A DNA stretch of 64,000 nt from Cyanobacteria bacterium SIG26 (GCA_015152555.1 SUTS01000004.1:1-64000); one strand, 5' to 3'; shown: positions 36,973 to 45,616, counted from the stretch's first letter. Translations and numbers: made by a program. Notes: generated by a model not told the origin, from the letters alone.

Positions 36973-37004
36973 CAAAAAGGTGACTTGATAGTCACCTTTT
37001 TTGT
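36972..37004. terminator. Bidirectional terminator between the GH13-like gene and ychF
   Basis: ACAAAAAGGTGACT pairs with AGTCACCTTTTTTGT over TGAT. Confidence 0.92.
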
Positions 37005-37018
37005 ATGTTTTTATATCC

Positions 37019-38116
37019 CTATACTGCAAACCTAAAGTGTACAATATCACCATCTTGAACAATGTAATCTTTTCCTTCAAGTCTTGTTACACCTTTTTCT
37101 TTGCAAGCATTATATGAACCAAGTGCCACAAAATCCTCGTATGGTGTAATTTCAGCCCTAATAAAACCTTTTTCAAAGTCGGTATGAATAACTCCCGCGG
37201 CTTGCGGTGCTTTTGTCCCTGCTGTAATTGTCCAAGCGTGAATTTCTTTTTCTCCGGCTGTAATATACGTTCTAAGTTTTAATAGGTTATAAACAGATTT
37301 AATCATTCGGTTAATTCCACTGTCTTCGATACCTAATTCTTCTAAATATTCTTTAGCTTCTTCTGCGCCTAAATCTGCCAACTCTTCTTCTATTTTTGCG
37401 GTGATAATAACCATTTCAGCCCCATGAGTTTTTGCATATTCGCCAACTTGTCGAGTATAATCATTACCGTCTTTCAAATCAAATTCTGAAACATTAGCGC
37501 AGTATATAACAGGTTTTGTAGATAATAAATTTAAAGTTTTAGCAACCGCTAATTCGTCGTCTTCAAAGTGTTGTGTAATATCAATAAATGTACAATCTGA
37601 TAATAAATCATTCAATTTTTTTAAAACTTTATCTTCTAAAACTGCATCTTTATCTCCTGATTTAACAGATTTAGCAATTCTTGTTAAACGTCTTTCAATA
37701 GATGCCATATCAGCTAAAGCTAGTTCGGTATTGATTGTTTCGATATCACTAACCGGATCAACTTTACCTGCAACGTGGATTGTGTTTTCATCGTCAAAAC
37801 ATCTTACAACTTGAATAATTGCATCTACTTCTCGAATATTTTGTAAGAATTGGTTTCCTAAACCTTCACCTTTGCTTGCTCCTTTAACTAATCCCGCAAT
37901 ATCAACGAACTGTATTGCTGTAGGGATGATTTCTTGAGCCTTGCAAAGATCTTTTAAAATGGCAAGTCTTTCGTCAGGTACATCGACAACCCCGATATTT
38001 GGTTCAATTGTACAAAACGGGTAATTTGCACTTTGTGCATTTCTGGCATTGGTTAGGGCATTAAATAATGTGGATTTTCCTACGTTTGGTAGTCCTACTA
38101 TTCCTGTTTTTAGCAT
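37019..38116 (-). CDS. ychF: Redox-regulated ATPase YchF (Obg family)
   Basis: 365 residues, standard length. G1 [15 protein letters not shown] at the N-terminus, [20 protein letters not shown] (G3), NVSEFD in the NKxD position (YchF specificity for ATP, established), a coiled-coil arm, and a C-terminal TGS-like domain ([16 protein letters not shown]). It binds ribosomes; exact role is debated. AAGGAAA precedes the ATG. Confidence 0.97.
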   Translation of the reverse strand: MLKTGIVGLPNVGKSTLFNALTNARNAQSANYPFCTIEPNIGVVDVPDERLAILKDLCKAQEIIPTAIQFVDIAGLVKGASKGEGLGNQFLQNIREVDAIIQVVRCFDDENTIHVAGKVDPVSDIETINTELALADMASIERRLTRIAKSVKSGDKDAVLEDKVLKKLNDLLSDCTFIDITQHFEDDELAVAKTLNLLSTKPVIYCANVSEFDLKDGNDYTRQVGEYAKTHGAEMVIITAKIEEELADLGAEEAKEYLEELGIEDSGINRMIKSVYNLLKLRTYITAGEKEIHAWTITAGTKAPQAAGVIHTDFEKGFIRAEITPYEDFVALGSYNACKEKGVTRLEGKDYIVQDGDIVHFRFAV

Positions 38117-38192
38117 TTATATTTCCTTTTCATTCTTATCTATATTCTAATTTTACCCTAAAAGTATTGTAAATAGTAGCCCTGTAGCGAAT

Positions 38193-38277
38193 TGTAAAGT
38201 TATGTTAATAATATATACTTTTTCAATACTTTTCACGCAATTTTTAAATATTAAAATACTTTATATATATGTAAGGG
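38193..38277 (+). promoter_or_regulatory. Shared upstream element, copy 2 (three conserved blocks)
   Basis: Block 1 (38193-38219) TTGTAAAGTTATGTTAATAA then TATATAC; block 2 (38237-38245) GCAATTTTT; block 3 (38254-38277) AAATACTTTATATATATG then TAAGGG. The copy before 39289 has AATAATATATA, GCAATTTTTT and the same block 3, with an identical 19-base distance between the first two. Probably the promoter plus activator sites. Confidence 0.65.
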
Positions 38278-38305
38278 ATGATTACAAAACATAAAGGGAA
38301 AAATT

Positions 38306-38473
38306 ATGGCATACGAAATGATAACAGTAAATGAATATGTAAAAGAATTAGATAATGTAAGATGTTTGACAGCCGAAGAAAATGAAATCGTTGCAAATGT
38401 CGAAAGATATATTTTAAATGTACAAAGATCCAAAACAAATGCAAGTATTGTTGAAGCTTTGTTAGCAGCTTAA
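38306..38473 (+). CDS. Small hypothetical protein with TNAxIxE tail (55 residues)
   Basis: MAYEMITVNEYVKELDNVRC... is one helical unit ending KTNASIVEALLAA. It is clearly paralogous to the 58-residue protein at 39527: TVxEYVxxLD, the ANVxxY stretch, and the TNAxI(V/L)E(A/S)LLA tail all align. AAAGGG precedes the ATG by nine bases. It has the TACTTTATATATAT element upstream and its own terminator. Function unknown. Confidence 0.82.
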   Translation: MAYEMITVNEYVKELDNVRCLTAEENEIVANVERYILNVQRSKTNASIVEALLAA

Positions 38474-38496
38474 TATCTTATATCTTATATAAATAT

Positions 38497-38535
38497 CAGC
38501 CGGTAAGTTTACTTACCGGCTGTTTAGGTTTTATT
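38497..38535 (+). terminator. Intrinsic terminator after the 55-residue gene
   Basis: CAGCCGGTAAGT pairs perfectly with ACTTACCGGCTG, then TTTAGGTTTTATTTTT. Confidence 0.85.
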
Positions 38536-38560
38536 TTTATTCATTTAGACTTGTTATCAA

Positions 38561-39049
38561 TTATCTTTTATTATTTTCAATAAACATTTCTGTGATTGCG
38601 TTATCTACTTTTTGGGCATTTACAGCAGGCTTTAGCATACCAAATAAGGTTCCAAATGTTGCGCCGATTACTGCTCCTTGAGATAAAGAACCTGTTCTTG
38701 CTTTTAAATATCTTCCAAAATGATCACCAGCTAATTTTGCAAAATCTTTATATGATTTAGTCGAATTTTTTGCAATTTTTAATTGATTCACAAAATGCTT
38801 GGTTGCTAATGAAGGTTTTGCAATTAAAGCTACCACAGAACCAATTGCAGCACCTGCCGCTGCTATACCAAGACCTTGTAAAAACCCTTTTCTTACAGCT
38901 TTTTTTGTTTCTCTGTTTTTCATGCCTATGAACGCTTCCGCTTCAACTGGACTTGTAATTATAGTTCTACGAACATTATTCTTTTGATCATAAACTGTTA
39001 CTTGTTGTTTATTCCCCATTATTGGACCTAATACAGGTGTGTTAAGCAT
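38561..39049 (-). CDS. Gly/Ala-rich hypothetical protein (162 residues)
   Basis: Unrecognised. After ~40 residues containing AFIG at 39-42, it has a glycine-zipper-like hydrophobic segment (GLGIAAAGAAIGSVVALIA, ~56-74) and another (SQGAVIGATFGTLFGML, ~122-138). Basic residues lie between. No Sec signal. It looks like the 163-residue protein at 20415 in build. AAGGAG precedes the ATG. Glycine-zipper segments can insert into membranes; function unknown. Confidence 0.78.
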   Translation of the reverse strand: MLNTPVLGPIMGNKQQVTVYDQKNNVRRTIITSPVEAEAFIGMKNRETKKAVRKGFLQGLGIAAAGAAIGSVVALIAKPSLATKHFVNQLKIAKNSTKSYKDFAKLAGDHFGRYLKARTGSLSQGAVIGATFGTLFGMLKPAVNAQKVDNAITEMFIENNKR

Positions 39050-39231
39050 TTTATTCTCCTTACATTATGCAACTATTGCTATAATACACCTAAATTTTTT
39101 ATTTTGCTAAAACAAGTGACTTTGTAAAGAAATTGTTACAACCCTAAAACCCACTATTTATAAGACTTATCACAGATTTATGCTAATAATATATATTATT
39201 TAACTACAAAAGTAGCAATTTTTTCACATAA

Positions 39232-39255
39232 AAATACTTTATATATATGTAAGGG
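39232..39255 (+). promoter_or_regulatory. Shared upstream element (TACTTTATATATAT), copy 3
   Basis: AAATACTTTATATATATG then TAAGGG, identical to copy 2 over 24 bases. GCAATTTTTT (39215-39224) and AATAATATATA (39185-39195) lie at matching distances upstream. Confidence 0.65.
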
Positions 39256-39288
39256 GATAATAACTGGAAAAATTAAAGGAGAAATGAC

Positions 39289-39477
39289 ATGGCAAGAGTA
39301 TTAATTTCAATGCCCGAAAAATTTTTAGATGAAATCGATTCAGTAGCAGATTCAGAAAATCGTACACGTTCAGAATTGATTCGTGAAGCTTTGAGAACTT
39401 ATATGTATAGAAGCCAAGTTAGAAACAGCAACAAAGCTGCTACTAATGCTGAAATTTTAGATGCGCTTCTTGGATAA
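39289..39477 (+). CDS. Ribbon-helix-helix (CopG/Arc type) DNA-binding protein
   Basis: 62 residues. ARVLISMPEKFLDEIDSVAD then ENRTRSELIREALRTYMYR is a textbook ribbon-helix-helix: one strand and two helices. RHH dimers bind operators in the major groove; many are autoregulators or antitoxins (family knowledge). The C-terminus KAATNAEILDALLG matches the tails of the two small neighbours. GGAG precedes the ATG. It shares the upstream element and probably forms an operon with 39527. Confidence 0.9.
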   Translation: MARVLISMPEKFLDEIDSVADSENRTRSELIREALRTYMYRSQVRNSNKAATNAEILDALLG

Positions 39478-39526
39478 TAAGTTCGTTTGTTAATTGGGGA
39501 AATTTTAACTGGAAACGGATAGGAAA

Positions 39527-39703
39527 ATGAAAAAGAATAATTATCAAACAGCAACCGTGAAAGAGTATGTTAATATGCTTGATAAAGAGGTTAAATACTT
39601 AAATAATGATGCCAGAGAAATCAAAGCTAATGTTGATAAGTATTTAAGACAATCACGCAGAGCGCAAACTAATGCGAAAATATTAGAGTCATTGTTGGCT
39701 TAA
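39527..39703 (+). CDS. Small hypothetical protein with TNAxIxE tail (58 residues)
   Basis: MKKNNYQTATVKEYVNMLDK... is helical and basic and ends AQTNAKILESLLA. It is a paralogue of the 55-residue protein at 38306 and shares its last ~12 residues with the RHH protein just upstream. AGGA lies four bases before the ATG. The 49-base gap to the RHH gene has no terminator, so co-transcription is expected. It does not look like a classical toxin. Confidence 0.82.
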   Translation: MKKNNYQTATVKEYVNMLDKEVKYLNNDAREIKANVDKYLRQSRRAQTNAKILESLLA

Positions 39704-39756
39704 TCGTTTTTCATCGGTTACAATATCTTGGGTAAATATATAAGTAGAAAGTAAGG

Positions 39757-39793
39757 CAGAAAAAAGACCTGATAGAATTTCTATCAGGTCTTT
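39757..39793 (-). terminator. Terminator of tuf (possibly bidirectional)
   Basis: AAAGACCTGATAG pairs with CTATCAGGTCTTT over AATTT. The minus strand has a six-T tail, fitting tuf. Confidence 0.85.
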
Positions 39794-39820
39794 ACGATTG
39801 TTATTGGTTATTGTTGAAAA

Positions 39821-41029
39821 TTATTCAAGGATAGTATCAACAACACCAGCACCAACTGTTCTACCACCTTCACGGATAGCAAATCTCATACCTTGTTCGA
39901 TAGCTACCGGGTTGATAAGTTCAACTTCCATAACTACGTTATCACCAGGCATTACCATTTGACCTTCGAATTTGATTGAACCAGTTACGTCAGTTGTTCT
40001 GATGTAGAACTGAGGACGGTATCCTGGGAAGAATGGAGTGTGACGTCCACCTTCTTCTTTAGTCAATACGTAAACGTTTGCTGTGAATTTAGTGTGAGGT
40101 TTGATTGAACCTGGTTTACATAATACTTGACCACGTTCGATTTCAGTTTTATCAATACCACGAAGTAAAGCACCTACGTTGTCACCAGCTTGACCTTGAT
40201 CAAGAGATTTTCTGAACATTTCAACACCGGTAACTGTAGTTTTCTTAGTTTCGCCTAAACCAACTAATTCAACTTCGTCACCAACTTTAACGATACCACG
40301 TTCAACACGGCCAGTAGCAACTGTACCACGACCTGTGATTGAGAATACGTCTTCAACAGGCATCAAGAATGGTTTGTCTAAGTCTCTTTCTGGTTCTGGG
40401 AAGTAAGAATCTAAAGCATCGATAAGTTCCCAAATTTTATCAGACCATTTGTCTTGACCACGAGAGATTGATGGGTTAGCTTGAACAGCTTCTAAAGCTT
40501 TTAAAGCAGAACCGTGGATGAATGGAATATTGTCACCGTCGAATTCGTAAGAAGAAAGTAATTCTCTAACTTCCATTTCAACTAATTCTAACAATTCTTC
40601 GTCATCAACCATATCGCATTTGTTCAAGAATACAACTAGGTTAGGAACACCAACTTGGCGAGCAAGTAGGATGTGTTCACGAGTTTGAGGCATTGCACCG
40701 TCAGTAGCTGCAACTACAAGAATTGCACCGTCCATTTGAGCAGCACCAGTGATCATGTTTTTAACATAGTCAGCGTGGCCTGGGCAGTCAACGTGAGCAT
40801 AGTGTCTTGTTGCTGATTCATATTCTACGTGAGCTGTAGAGATGGTTATACCTCTTGCTTTTTCTTCTGGAGCAGCGTCGATTTCATCGAATCTTTTAGC
40901 TGCTGCTTGACCAGCTGCTGCCAATGTACCTGTAATAGCAGCTGTTAATGTTGTTTTACCGTGGTCAACGTGGCCAATTGTACCTACGTTAACGTGCGGT
41001 TTCGTACGTTCATACTTTTCACGTGCCAT
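39821..41029 (-). CDS. tuf: Elongation factor Tu
   Basis: 402 residues, complete. [18 protein letters not shown] (G1), [13 protein letters not shown] (G2), [12 protein letters not shown] (G3), NKCD (G4) and SALKALE (G5) are all present. The effector-side stretch [20 protein letters not shown], which includes GQAAAK, is what I remember from cyanobacterial EF-Tu and is the main lineage hint in the window. It delivers aminoacyl-tRNA to the ribosome. It stands alone, not beside fusA or rps genes. GAAGGAG lies upstream. Confidence 0.98.
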   Translation of the reverse strand: MAREKYERTKPHVNVGTIGHVDHGKTTLTAAITGTLAAAGQAAAKRFDEIDAAPEEKARGITISTAHVEYESATRHYAHVDCPGHADYVKNMITGAAQMDGAILVVAATDGAMPQTREHILLARQVGVPNLVVFLNKCDMVDDEELLELVEMEVRELLSSYEFDGDNIPFIHGSALKALEAVQANPSISRGQDKWSDKIWELIDALDSYFPEPERDLDKPFLMPVEDVFSITGRGTVATGRVERGIVKVGDEVELVGLGETKKTTVTGVEMFRKSLDQGQAGDNVGALLRGIDKTEIERGQVLCKPGSIKPHTKFTANVYVLTKEEGGRHTPFFPGYRPQFYIRTTDVTGSIKFEGQMVMPGDNVVMEVELINPVAIEQGMRFAIREGGRTVGAGVVDTILE

Positions 41030-41216
41030 GAGATTAATCTCCTTCTTTTCTGTCTACTATATACTACATAAAATTAGTATTCTACGATATTATAATTCTA
41101 ACCGCTCATAAATTTTTGTCAAGAATTTAATGCCGATTTGAAATATTATTAGAAATTTTAATTTTATGTAAACTTATGTAACAAATTTATAGATTTTGTG
41201 CAATTCTATCCTTAAT

Positions 41217-41238
41217 AAATACTTTATATATATACAAG
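41217..41238 (+). promoter_or_regulatory. Shared upstream element (TACTTTATATATAT), copy 4
   Basis: AAATACTTTATATATATA then CAAG. Upstream are GTGCAATTCT (like the GCAATTTTT block) and ATGTAAACTTATGTAACA. Confidence 0.6.
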
Positions 41239-41264
41239 TTAGATTATGAACGGAGGATGGAATT

Positions 41265-41468
41265 ATGATTGAATTCTCACCAAGTAAAATCGCAACAAGT
41301 TTAGTTGACGGTTGGGGTTCAAAGACTGATGGCACAGATTATGACAAGCAGCAAAAAGTCGGAACTCAAATCGGTAATATATTGGGTAATTGGTCTCAAT
41401 TACATCCAACTGCAGGCAGTCAGACTACAGCCGCACAAGATGGCTTTGGATGGGGCGACAGGTTCTAA
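41265..41468 (+). CDS. Small hypothetical protein (67 residues)
   Basis: Unrecognised. MIEFSPSKIATSLVDGWGSK..., Gly/Gln/Thr-rich, ends DGFGWGDRF. No signal peptide and no cysteine. CGGAGGATGG precedes the ATG. It carries copy 4 of the shared upstream element and is followed by the hairpin ahead of coaX. Confidence 0.75.
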   Translation: MIEFSPSKIATSLVDGWGSKTDGTDYDKQQKVGTQIGNILGNWSQLHPTAGSQTTAAQDGFGWGDRF

Positions 41469-41494
41469 TTGCTTTGCATAAAAACTATGTTTGT

Positions 41495-41532
41495 AATAGA
41501 ATAGTTCTCGAAAATGTGAGGACTATTCTATT
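41495..41532 (+). promoter_or_regulatory. Long inverted repeat abutting the coaX start codon
   Basis: AATAGAATAGT and ACTATTCTATT are perfect 11-base arms; the stem continues with CTC/GAG inside, and the ATG begins directly after the right arm. It could be a hairpin controlling coaX translation, an operator, or a T-poor terminator for the upstream gene. Confidence 0.55.
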
Positions 41533-42330
41533 ATGCTATTGATGGCAGATATCGGAAATACAAACATAACTCTCGGTTTATTTGAGGGGGATAATTATAT
41601 TAATGAATTCAGATTGGCTTCAGATCGTGATTTATCTAAAGATGAGTATGAAGTGCTTTTAAAATCTTTATTGAAGGATTTTGTCATTAAGGGTTGTGTG
41701 ATAGCTTCTGTTGTGGAAGAGTTAAATGTAAAATTTAAAAGTGCAATTGATAATGTTTTAGGGGTAGAGTCTATTTTTGTTGATAATAGTATAAACTTAA
41801 ACGTTATGATAAAAACAGATAATCCGACCGAAGTAGGTGCAGATAGAATAGCTAATGCGGTAGCAGTTGCGAAAGACTATGATGGTGCGGTTATTGTTAT
41901 AGATTTTGGAACAGCGACGTCGTTTGATGTTGTTAATTCAAAAAAAGAGTTTTTGGGCGGAGTTATTGCTCCCGGTATAAATACTCAGATGAAATGTTTA
42001 AATAAAGCGACTTCAAAACTTCCAAAGATTGATGTTGCTATTTCTCATAACGCTATAGGTCACAATACGACTGATGCGATTTTGTCAGGAGTAATTCGAG
42101 GTACTGCGTGTATGGTTGATGGGTTGGTTGAACAATGTGAGGCTGAGCTTGACGAAAAAGCAACTATTGTTGCAACCGGAGGATATTGCGGACTTATTGC
42201 CAATTATTTAAAACGACCTTTTGATTCAATAAATCCTATTTTGACCTTACAAGGTCTTAAATATATTTACGAGATGAATTCTTCTAAGGAATTAAATATT
42301 GTAAGTAAATTGCAAGAAGTTACCCATTAA
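41533..42330 (+). CDS. coaX: Type III pantothenate kinase
   Basis: 265 residues with the ASKHA fold marks of CoaX: LLMADIGNTNITLGLF (phosphate loop), PTEVGADRIANAVA, VIDFGTATSFDVV, GGVIAPGI and TGGYCGLI. It phosphorylates pantothenate, the first step to CoA. The ATG at 41533 gives the usual ML(L) start; GAGG is eleven bases upstream inside the hairpin arm. It ends 39 bases inside the convergent rex gene. Confidence 0.95.
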   Translation: MLLMADIGNTNITLGLFEGDNYINEFRLASDRDLSKDEYEVLLKSLLKDFVIKGCVIASVVEELNVKFKSAIDNVLGVESIFVDNSINLNVMIKTDNPTEVGADRIANAVAVAKDYDGAVIVIDFGTATSFDVVNSKKEFLGGVIAPGINTQMKCLNKATSKLPKIDVAISHNAIGHNTTDAILSGVIRGTACMVDGLVEQCEAELDEKATIVATGGYCGLIANYLKRPFDSINPILTLQGLKYIYEMNSSKELNIVSKLQEVTH

Positions 42331-42906
42331 GTTTTCATTCCAGACTTGGACATCGTCAGGAACTTTTAAAACCCTTGAGGTAAAGTTCCAAATATATTTA
42401 ATTCCTGAATTAACAATTAAATCTGCAGTTTCTTGAGCAAATTTGCTTGGAACCGTTAGTATTGCGATATCAATTTCGTTGGTTTTTACAAAGTCTGTTA
42501 GATTTTTTATGTCTAAAATTTCTTTTTCGTTAATCTTGTTCCCAATTTTGTTTATGTCGTTGTCAAACAATGCAACTACGTTCAGTCCGTAACTTGTAAA
42601 ATTGTCATATTTAGCCAAAGCCATACCTAAATTCCCTGCACCGATAATGCAGGTGTGTTTAGTTTTTGAGTAACCTAAGGTCATTTCGATAGATTTTTTT
42701 AGTTCTTTAACAATATAGCCAACTCTGGATTTCCCTGAGTTGTTTAGAAGATTAAGATCTTTTCTAACTTGAGAATCATCTATTTTTAATAAAGTTGCAA
42801 TTTGCTTGCTAGATATATAAATTTCGCCGTTCGCGATATAATCTCTCAAAATGTAATGATATAAAGTTAAACGGTTTATAACTTTTTCTGAAATCTTCTT
42901 ATCCAT
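42292..42906 (-). CDS. rex: Redox-sensing transcriptional repressor Rex
   Basis: 204 residues. Winged-helix N-terminus (VINRLTLYHYILRDYI, then ISSKQIATLLKIDDSQVRKDL, a typical Rex recognition helix) and a Rossmann domain with GAGNLGMALAKY. Rex senses the NADH/NAD ratio and represses fermentation and energy genes (established). Its mRNA appears leaderless: TATAAT then seven bases to ATG, no Shine-Dalgarno. No convincing Rex box was found in the window. Confidence 0.95.
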   Translation of the reverse strand: MDKKISEKVINRLTLYHYILRDYIANGEIYISSKQIATLLKIDDSQVRKDLNLLNNSGKSRVGYIVKELKKSIEMTLGYSKTKHTCIIGAGNLGMALAKYDNFTSYGLNVVALFDNDINKIGNKINEKEILDIKNLTDFVKTNEIDIAILTVPSKFAQETADLIVNSGIKYIWNFTSRVLKVPDDVQVWNENLMGNFLQFTYNI

Positions 42907-42913
42907 AATTGTT

Positions 42914-42919
42914 ATTATA
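42914..42919 (-). promoter_or_regulatory. -10 box of rex (leaderless type)
   Basis: TATAAT on the minus strand, seven bases before the rex ATG, preceded by TG. The same geometry as xer. Confidence 0.55.
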
Positions 42920-42995
42920 CATGCTAAAAATAAATAAGGTTAAAGAGTTTTTATCGTCATATTTTAAATCATGGGCTGTCTATTTTTGATTTTAA

Positions 42996-43004
42996 TGATA
43001 TAAT
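42996..43004 (+). promoter_or_regulatory. Extended -10 of the thioesterase operon (leaderless type)
   Basis: TGA-TATAAT, then six bases to the ATG at 43011. No Shine-Dalgarno. Confidence 0.55.
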
Positions 43005-43010
43005 TGGATT

Positions 43011-43439
43011 ATGAATAAACATATTTTTGAACAAAGAGTTTTTTATGCAGATACCGATTCTTACGGTATTGTTTGGCACGGTTCATATTTGAGATGGATG
43101 GAAATGGGGCGTGTATATTGGACAGAAATGATGGGGCTTGGATTGATAGATTTGCGAGACAATCACGATATTGTAATCCCTGTTGCAGGTGTAAATATTA
43201 AGTACAAAATGTCAGCTAAGGTTGATGATATTATGGTTGTAGAAACCCAACTACAATCATATAATGGTTTATCTGCCGTATTTAAGCAAGTTATTTCTAA
43301 TAAAGAAACCGGAAAAGTTTATATCGATGCTGAGGTTACTGTTGTTGCTGTTAATAGAGAAGGTAAATTATATCGAAGAATTCCTTCGGTGTTATCAGAA
43401 GTTTTTGAACAGGAGATGAAATGTCTACAACTCGTTTAA
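43011..43439 (+). CDS. Acyl-CoA thioesterase of the YbgC/4HBT hotdog family
   Basis: 142 residues. FEQRVFYADTDSYGIVWHGSYLRWMEMGR contains the YbgC motif Y-x-D-T-D-x-x-G-x-V, with Asp in the catalytic place. Such enzymes hydrolyse acyl-CoAs. It overlaps the rlu gene by 19 bases and starts a three-gene operon (thioesterase, rlu, coaE). Confidence 0.88.
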   Translation: MNKHIFEQRVFYADTDSYGIVWHGSYLRWMEMGRVYWTEMMGLGLIDLRDNHDIVIPVAGVNIKYKMSAKVDDIMVVETQLQSYNGLSAVFKQVISNKETGKVYIDAEVTVVAVNREGKLYRRIPSVLSEVFEQEMKCLQLV

Positions 43440-44158
43440 ACAAATATATTGCATCTTCCGGTTTATGTTCCCGTCGAAAAGCGGATGAACTTATAGAATC
43501 CGGTGTAGTGATGGTCAATGGTAAAAAAGTTACGGAATTAGGGTTTGGTGTTCAGCCAAAAGATAAAGTCTTTGTTAATGGAAAGCTTATTCATCCTATT
43601 AAACATGAATATTACAGATTTTATAAACCTGCCGGTTATATTACAACTTCTGATGATGAAAAGGGTAGAAAAACTATTTACGACCTTTTACCTGAGAATT
43701 TGCACGGGTTAAAACCTGTCGGACGTTTGGATAAGGATTCTACAGGTTTACTAATTCTTACAAATGATGGGGATTTGATTAATGAATTAACCCATCCGTC
43801 AGCAAAAGTCCCAAAATTGTATCGTGTTGCAATCAATGGTAAAATTACTCAAAACGACATTGACGCAATGTATAAGGGGATTGAAATTGAACCCGGTAAA
43901 ATGGCTTTTGCGCAAGTTGATGTGTTGGATATTGATAAGACTTCGACAGTTTTAGAAATTTTATTACATCAAGGGCTTAACAGACAAATTCGTAAAATGT
44001 TGGCGTATTTGGGATATGAGGTTGTTAGCTTGAAACGCGTTCAACATGCTACATTGAATTTAGATGGTTTACGTCGCGGAGAATTTAGACCTATAAAACC
44101 TAAACAAATCAAAGAATTGCGTAATTTTTTAAATAGGATTGCTGCGAAAAATGCTTAA
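43421..44158 (+). CDS. rluB: 23S rRNA-type pseudouridine synthase (RluB/RsuA family)
   Basis: 245 residues: N-terminal S4 domain (RLNKYIASSGLCSRRKADELIESG) and the catalytic domain with GRLDKDSTGLLILTNDG, the catalytic Asp being in RLDKDS. C-terminal HQGLNRQIRKMLAYLGY is the second conserved motif. It isomerises uridine in rRNA; RluB versus RsuA/RluF cannot be decided. CAGGAG lies before the ATG. It overlaps coaE by eight bases. Confidence 0.9.
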   Translation: MSTTRLNKYIASSGLCSRRKADELIESGVVMVNGKKVTELGFGVQPKDKVFVNGKLIHPIKHEYYRFYKPAGYITTSDDEKGRKTIYDLLPENLHGLKPVGRLDKDSTGLLILTNDGDLINELTHPSAKVPKLYRVAINGKITQNDIDAMYKGIEIEPGKMAFAQVDVLDIDKTSTVLEILLHQGLNRQIRKMLAYLGYEVVSLKRVQHATLNLDGLRRGEFRPIKPKQIKELRNFLNRIAAKNA

Positions 44159-44723
44159 AGTAGCTATTGTCGGAAATATTGCAAGTGGGAAATCCGTAAC
44201 CGAAAAGTTTTTGCAAAATCAAGGGTTTCCGGTTTTGGATACTGATAAAGTCTGTCATAAGTTGTTAGAGGAATTGCCACTAATAAAAGAGGCTTTCAAG
44301 GATTATGACGTTTTTGAAAACAGCAAATTATCTCGTGAAAAATTAGGAAAGCTTGTCTTCAACTATCCTGAGTTGAAGAACAAGCTTGAAATGATTCTCT
44401 ACCCTGAGCTTAAATTAAATATTGAGGAATTTTTTTCTGCGAATGCCACTTCTGAATTTACATTCGTAGCCATACCTTTGCTGTTTGAGGCCGGCATGGA
44501 GGCTTTATTTGATAAAATTTTGTTTATTTATTGTGATGATGATATTCGTCTTAAACGTTTGATTGAGCGTAACGGTTATTCTGAAGATTATGCCAGAATT
44601 CGTATGGATGCTCAGTTAGCGCAAGATTTCAAAGTTTCAAAAGCTGATTTTGTTATTTATAACAATTCTACTGTTGAAAATTTGCAGATGGAATTGTCTA
44701 GGCTAATTGAACAAATCCGCTGA
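44151..44723 (+). CDS. coaE: Dephospho-CoA kinase
   Basis: 190 residues from the ATG at 44151 (an upstream TTG at 44139 is less likely). KVAIVGNIASGKSVTEKFL is the P-loop, VLDTDKVCH the DxD motif, VAIPLLFEAGME and RLIERNGYSEDYARIRMDAQ the lid. Last step of CoA synthesis. It shares the neighbourhood with coaX. Its 3' end overlaps the convergent CHAP gene by 26 bases. Confidence 0.93.
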   Translation: MLKVAIVGNIASGKSVTEKFLQNQGFPVLDTDKVCHKLLEELPLIKEAFKDYDVFENSKLSREKLGKLVFNYPELKNKLEMILYPELKLNIEEFFSANATSEFTFVAIPLLFEAGMEALFDKILFIYCDDDIRLKRLIERNGYSEDYARIRMDAQLAQDFKVSKADFVIYNNSTVENLQMELSRLIEQIR

Positions 44724-45534
44724 GTTTGTTGTCGTTTGCCGCATATTGATACGTTGTAACTTTATCATCGCGATTCCCTTCGATTGTTTTAAAAGAGCCG
44801 TCCGGTAGGACTTCTGTCACAAATCCTGTATGCGAGGCTCCGTTTTCTCGCAGTATTACTATGTCTCCTTTTTTTACATTTTCTTTAATAGTTCTAGCTT
44901 TGTTTGTGGAATTTGCCGTATTTAGGAATTTATCGTTTTTTATCCCCCATTGCTTTATTTCTTCTACTCGCATGTGAGGGCTATTCTCTTTTTTGTTAAA
45001 CCCTTTTAAATCGGCATAACCGTTGTCGTTGTAGGTTTCATTTACAACGTGTGTGATAAAGTCGGCGCACCATTCTTTACTGTTTGATATTTGACGCCAA
45101 CTTCCGTCTGATTCGTTACAGCCTTTGTATTTTTTAGCTGTCGTTAAAAACTCGCTTCTTAGATCTTCTTGGATAGTTCCTTGTTTGGTGTTTTTTGTTT
45201 CCGTAATATTATTTTTGTAATTTTTCTTATAATTGTATGTATTATTAGCATTATAATAATTTTGCCATATACATTTTATAGGCGTTGTTTGTCGGTAGGT
45301 GTAATAATTTGTTGGTCGATAATTATTCCACCAACCTTCAACATGCCCATAAAAAGGATTATATATGTTTTGCTTATTTCTATTGTCGTTATAGTATAAC
45401 GTAGGTGTCAGTTGCAGATTTGGGTTAATCCAACTGATTGAATTTATATCTGCTCTGTTGTAATTGTACAGTGCTGACGTAATCCATGAAGTGGAATTCA
45501 TGTCCATTGGTCTATAATATGTTGAAAAAAACAT
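44698..45534 (-). CDS. CHAP-domain cysteine hydrolase with an Asn/Tyr-rich N-terminus
   Basis: 278 residues. The last ~150 form a CHAP amidase/endopeptidase: C156 in KEWCADFITHVV, H235 in SHTGFVTEV, and E252/N254 in TIEGNRDD. CHAP enzymes cut peptidoglycan. The first ~115 residues are Asn/Tyr/Trp-rich low complexity without a Sec signal (YYRPMDMNSTSWI; NNYRPTNYYTYRQ). Delivery to the substrate would need another route. GGGGAA precedes the ATG. Confidence 0.85.
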   Translation of the reverse strand: MFFSTYYRPMDMNSTSWITSALYNYNRADINSISWINPNLQLTPTLYYNDNRNKQNIYNPFYGHVEGWWNNYRPTNYYTYRQTTPIKCIWQNYYNANNTYNYKKNYKNNITETKNTKQGTIQEDLRSEFLTTAKKYKGCNESDGSWRQISNSKEWCADFITHVVNETYNDNGYADLKGFNKKENSPHMRVEEIKQWGIKNDKFLNTANSTNKARTIKENVKKGDIVILRENGASHTGFVTEVLPDGSFKTIEGNRDDKVTTYQYAANDNKLSGFVQLA

Positions 45535-45616
45535 AATTTCCCCGTCTAATTTCTTCCTATGTATTTATAAAGAAATTTTTGACGGAGAAATTGCCTTATT
45601 GTTAAGTTATGTTAAA

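Noticed and set aside
39289-39703. Toxin-antitoxin module
   Set aside because: The RHH protein would fit an antitoxin, but its neighbour has no toxin motif and is a paralogue of a stand-alone gene, so the label is not supported.
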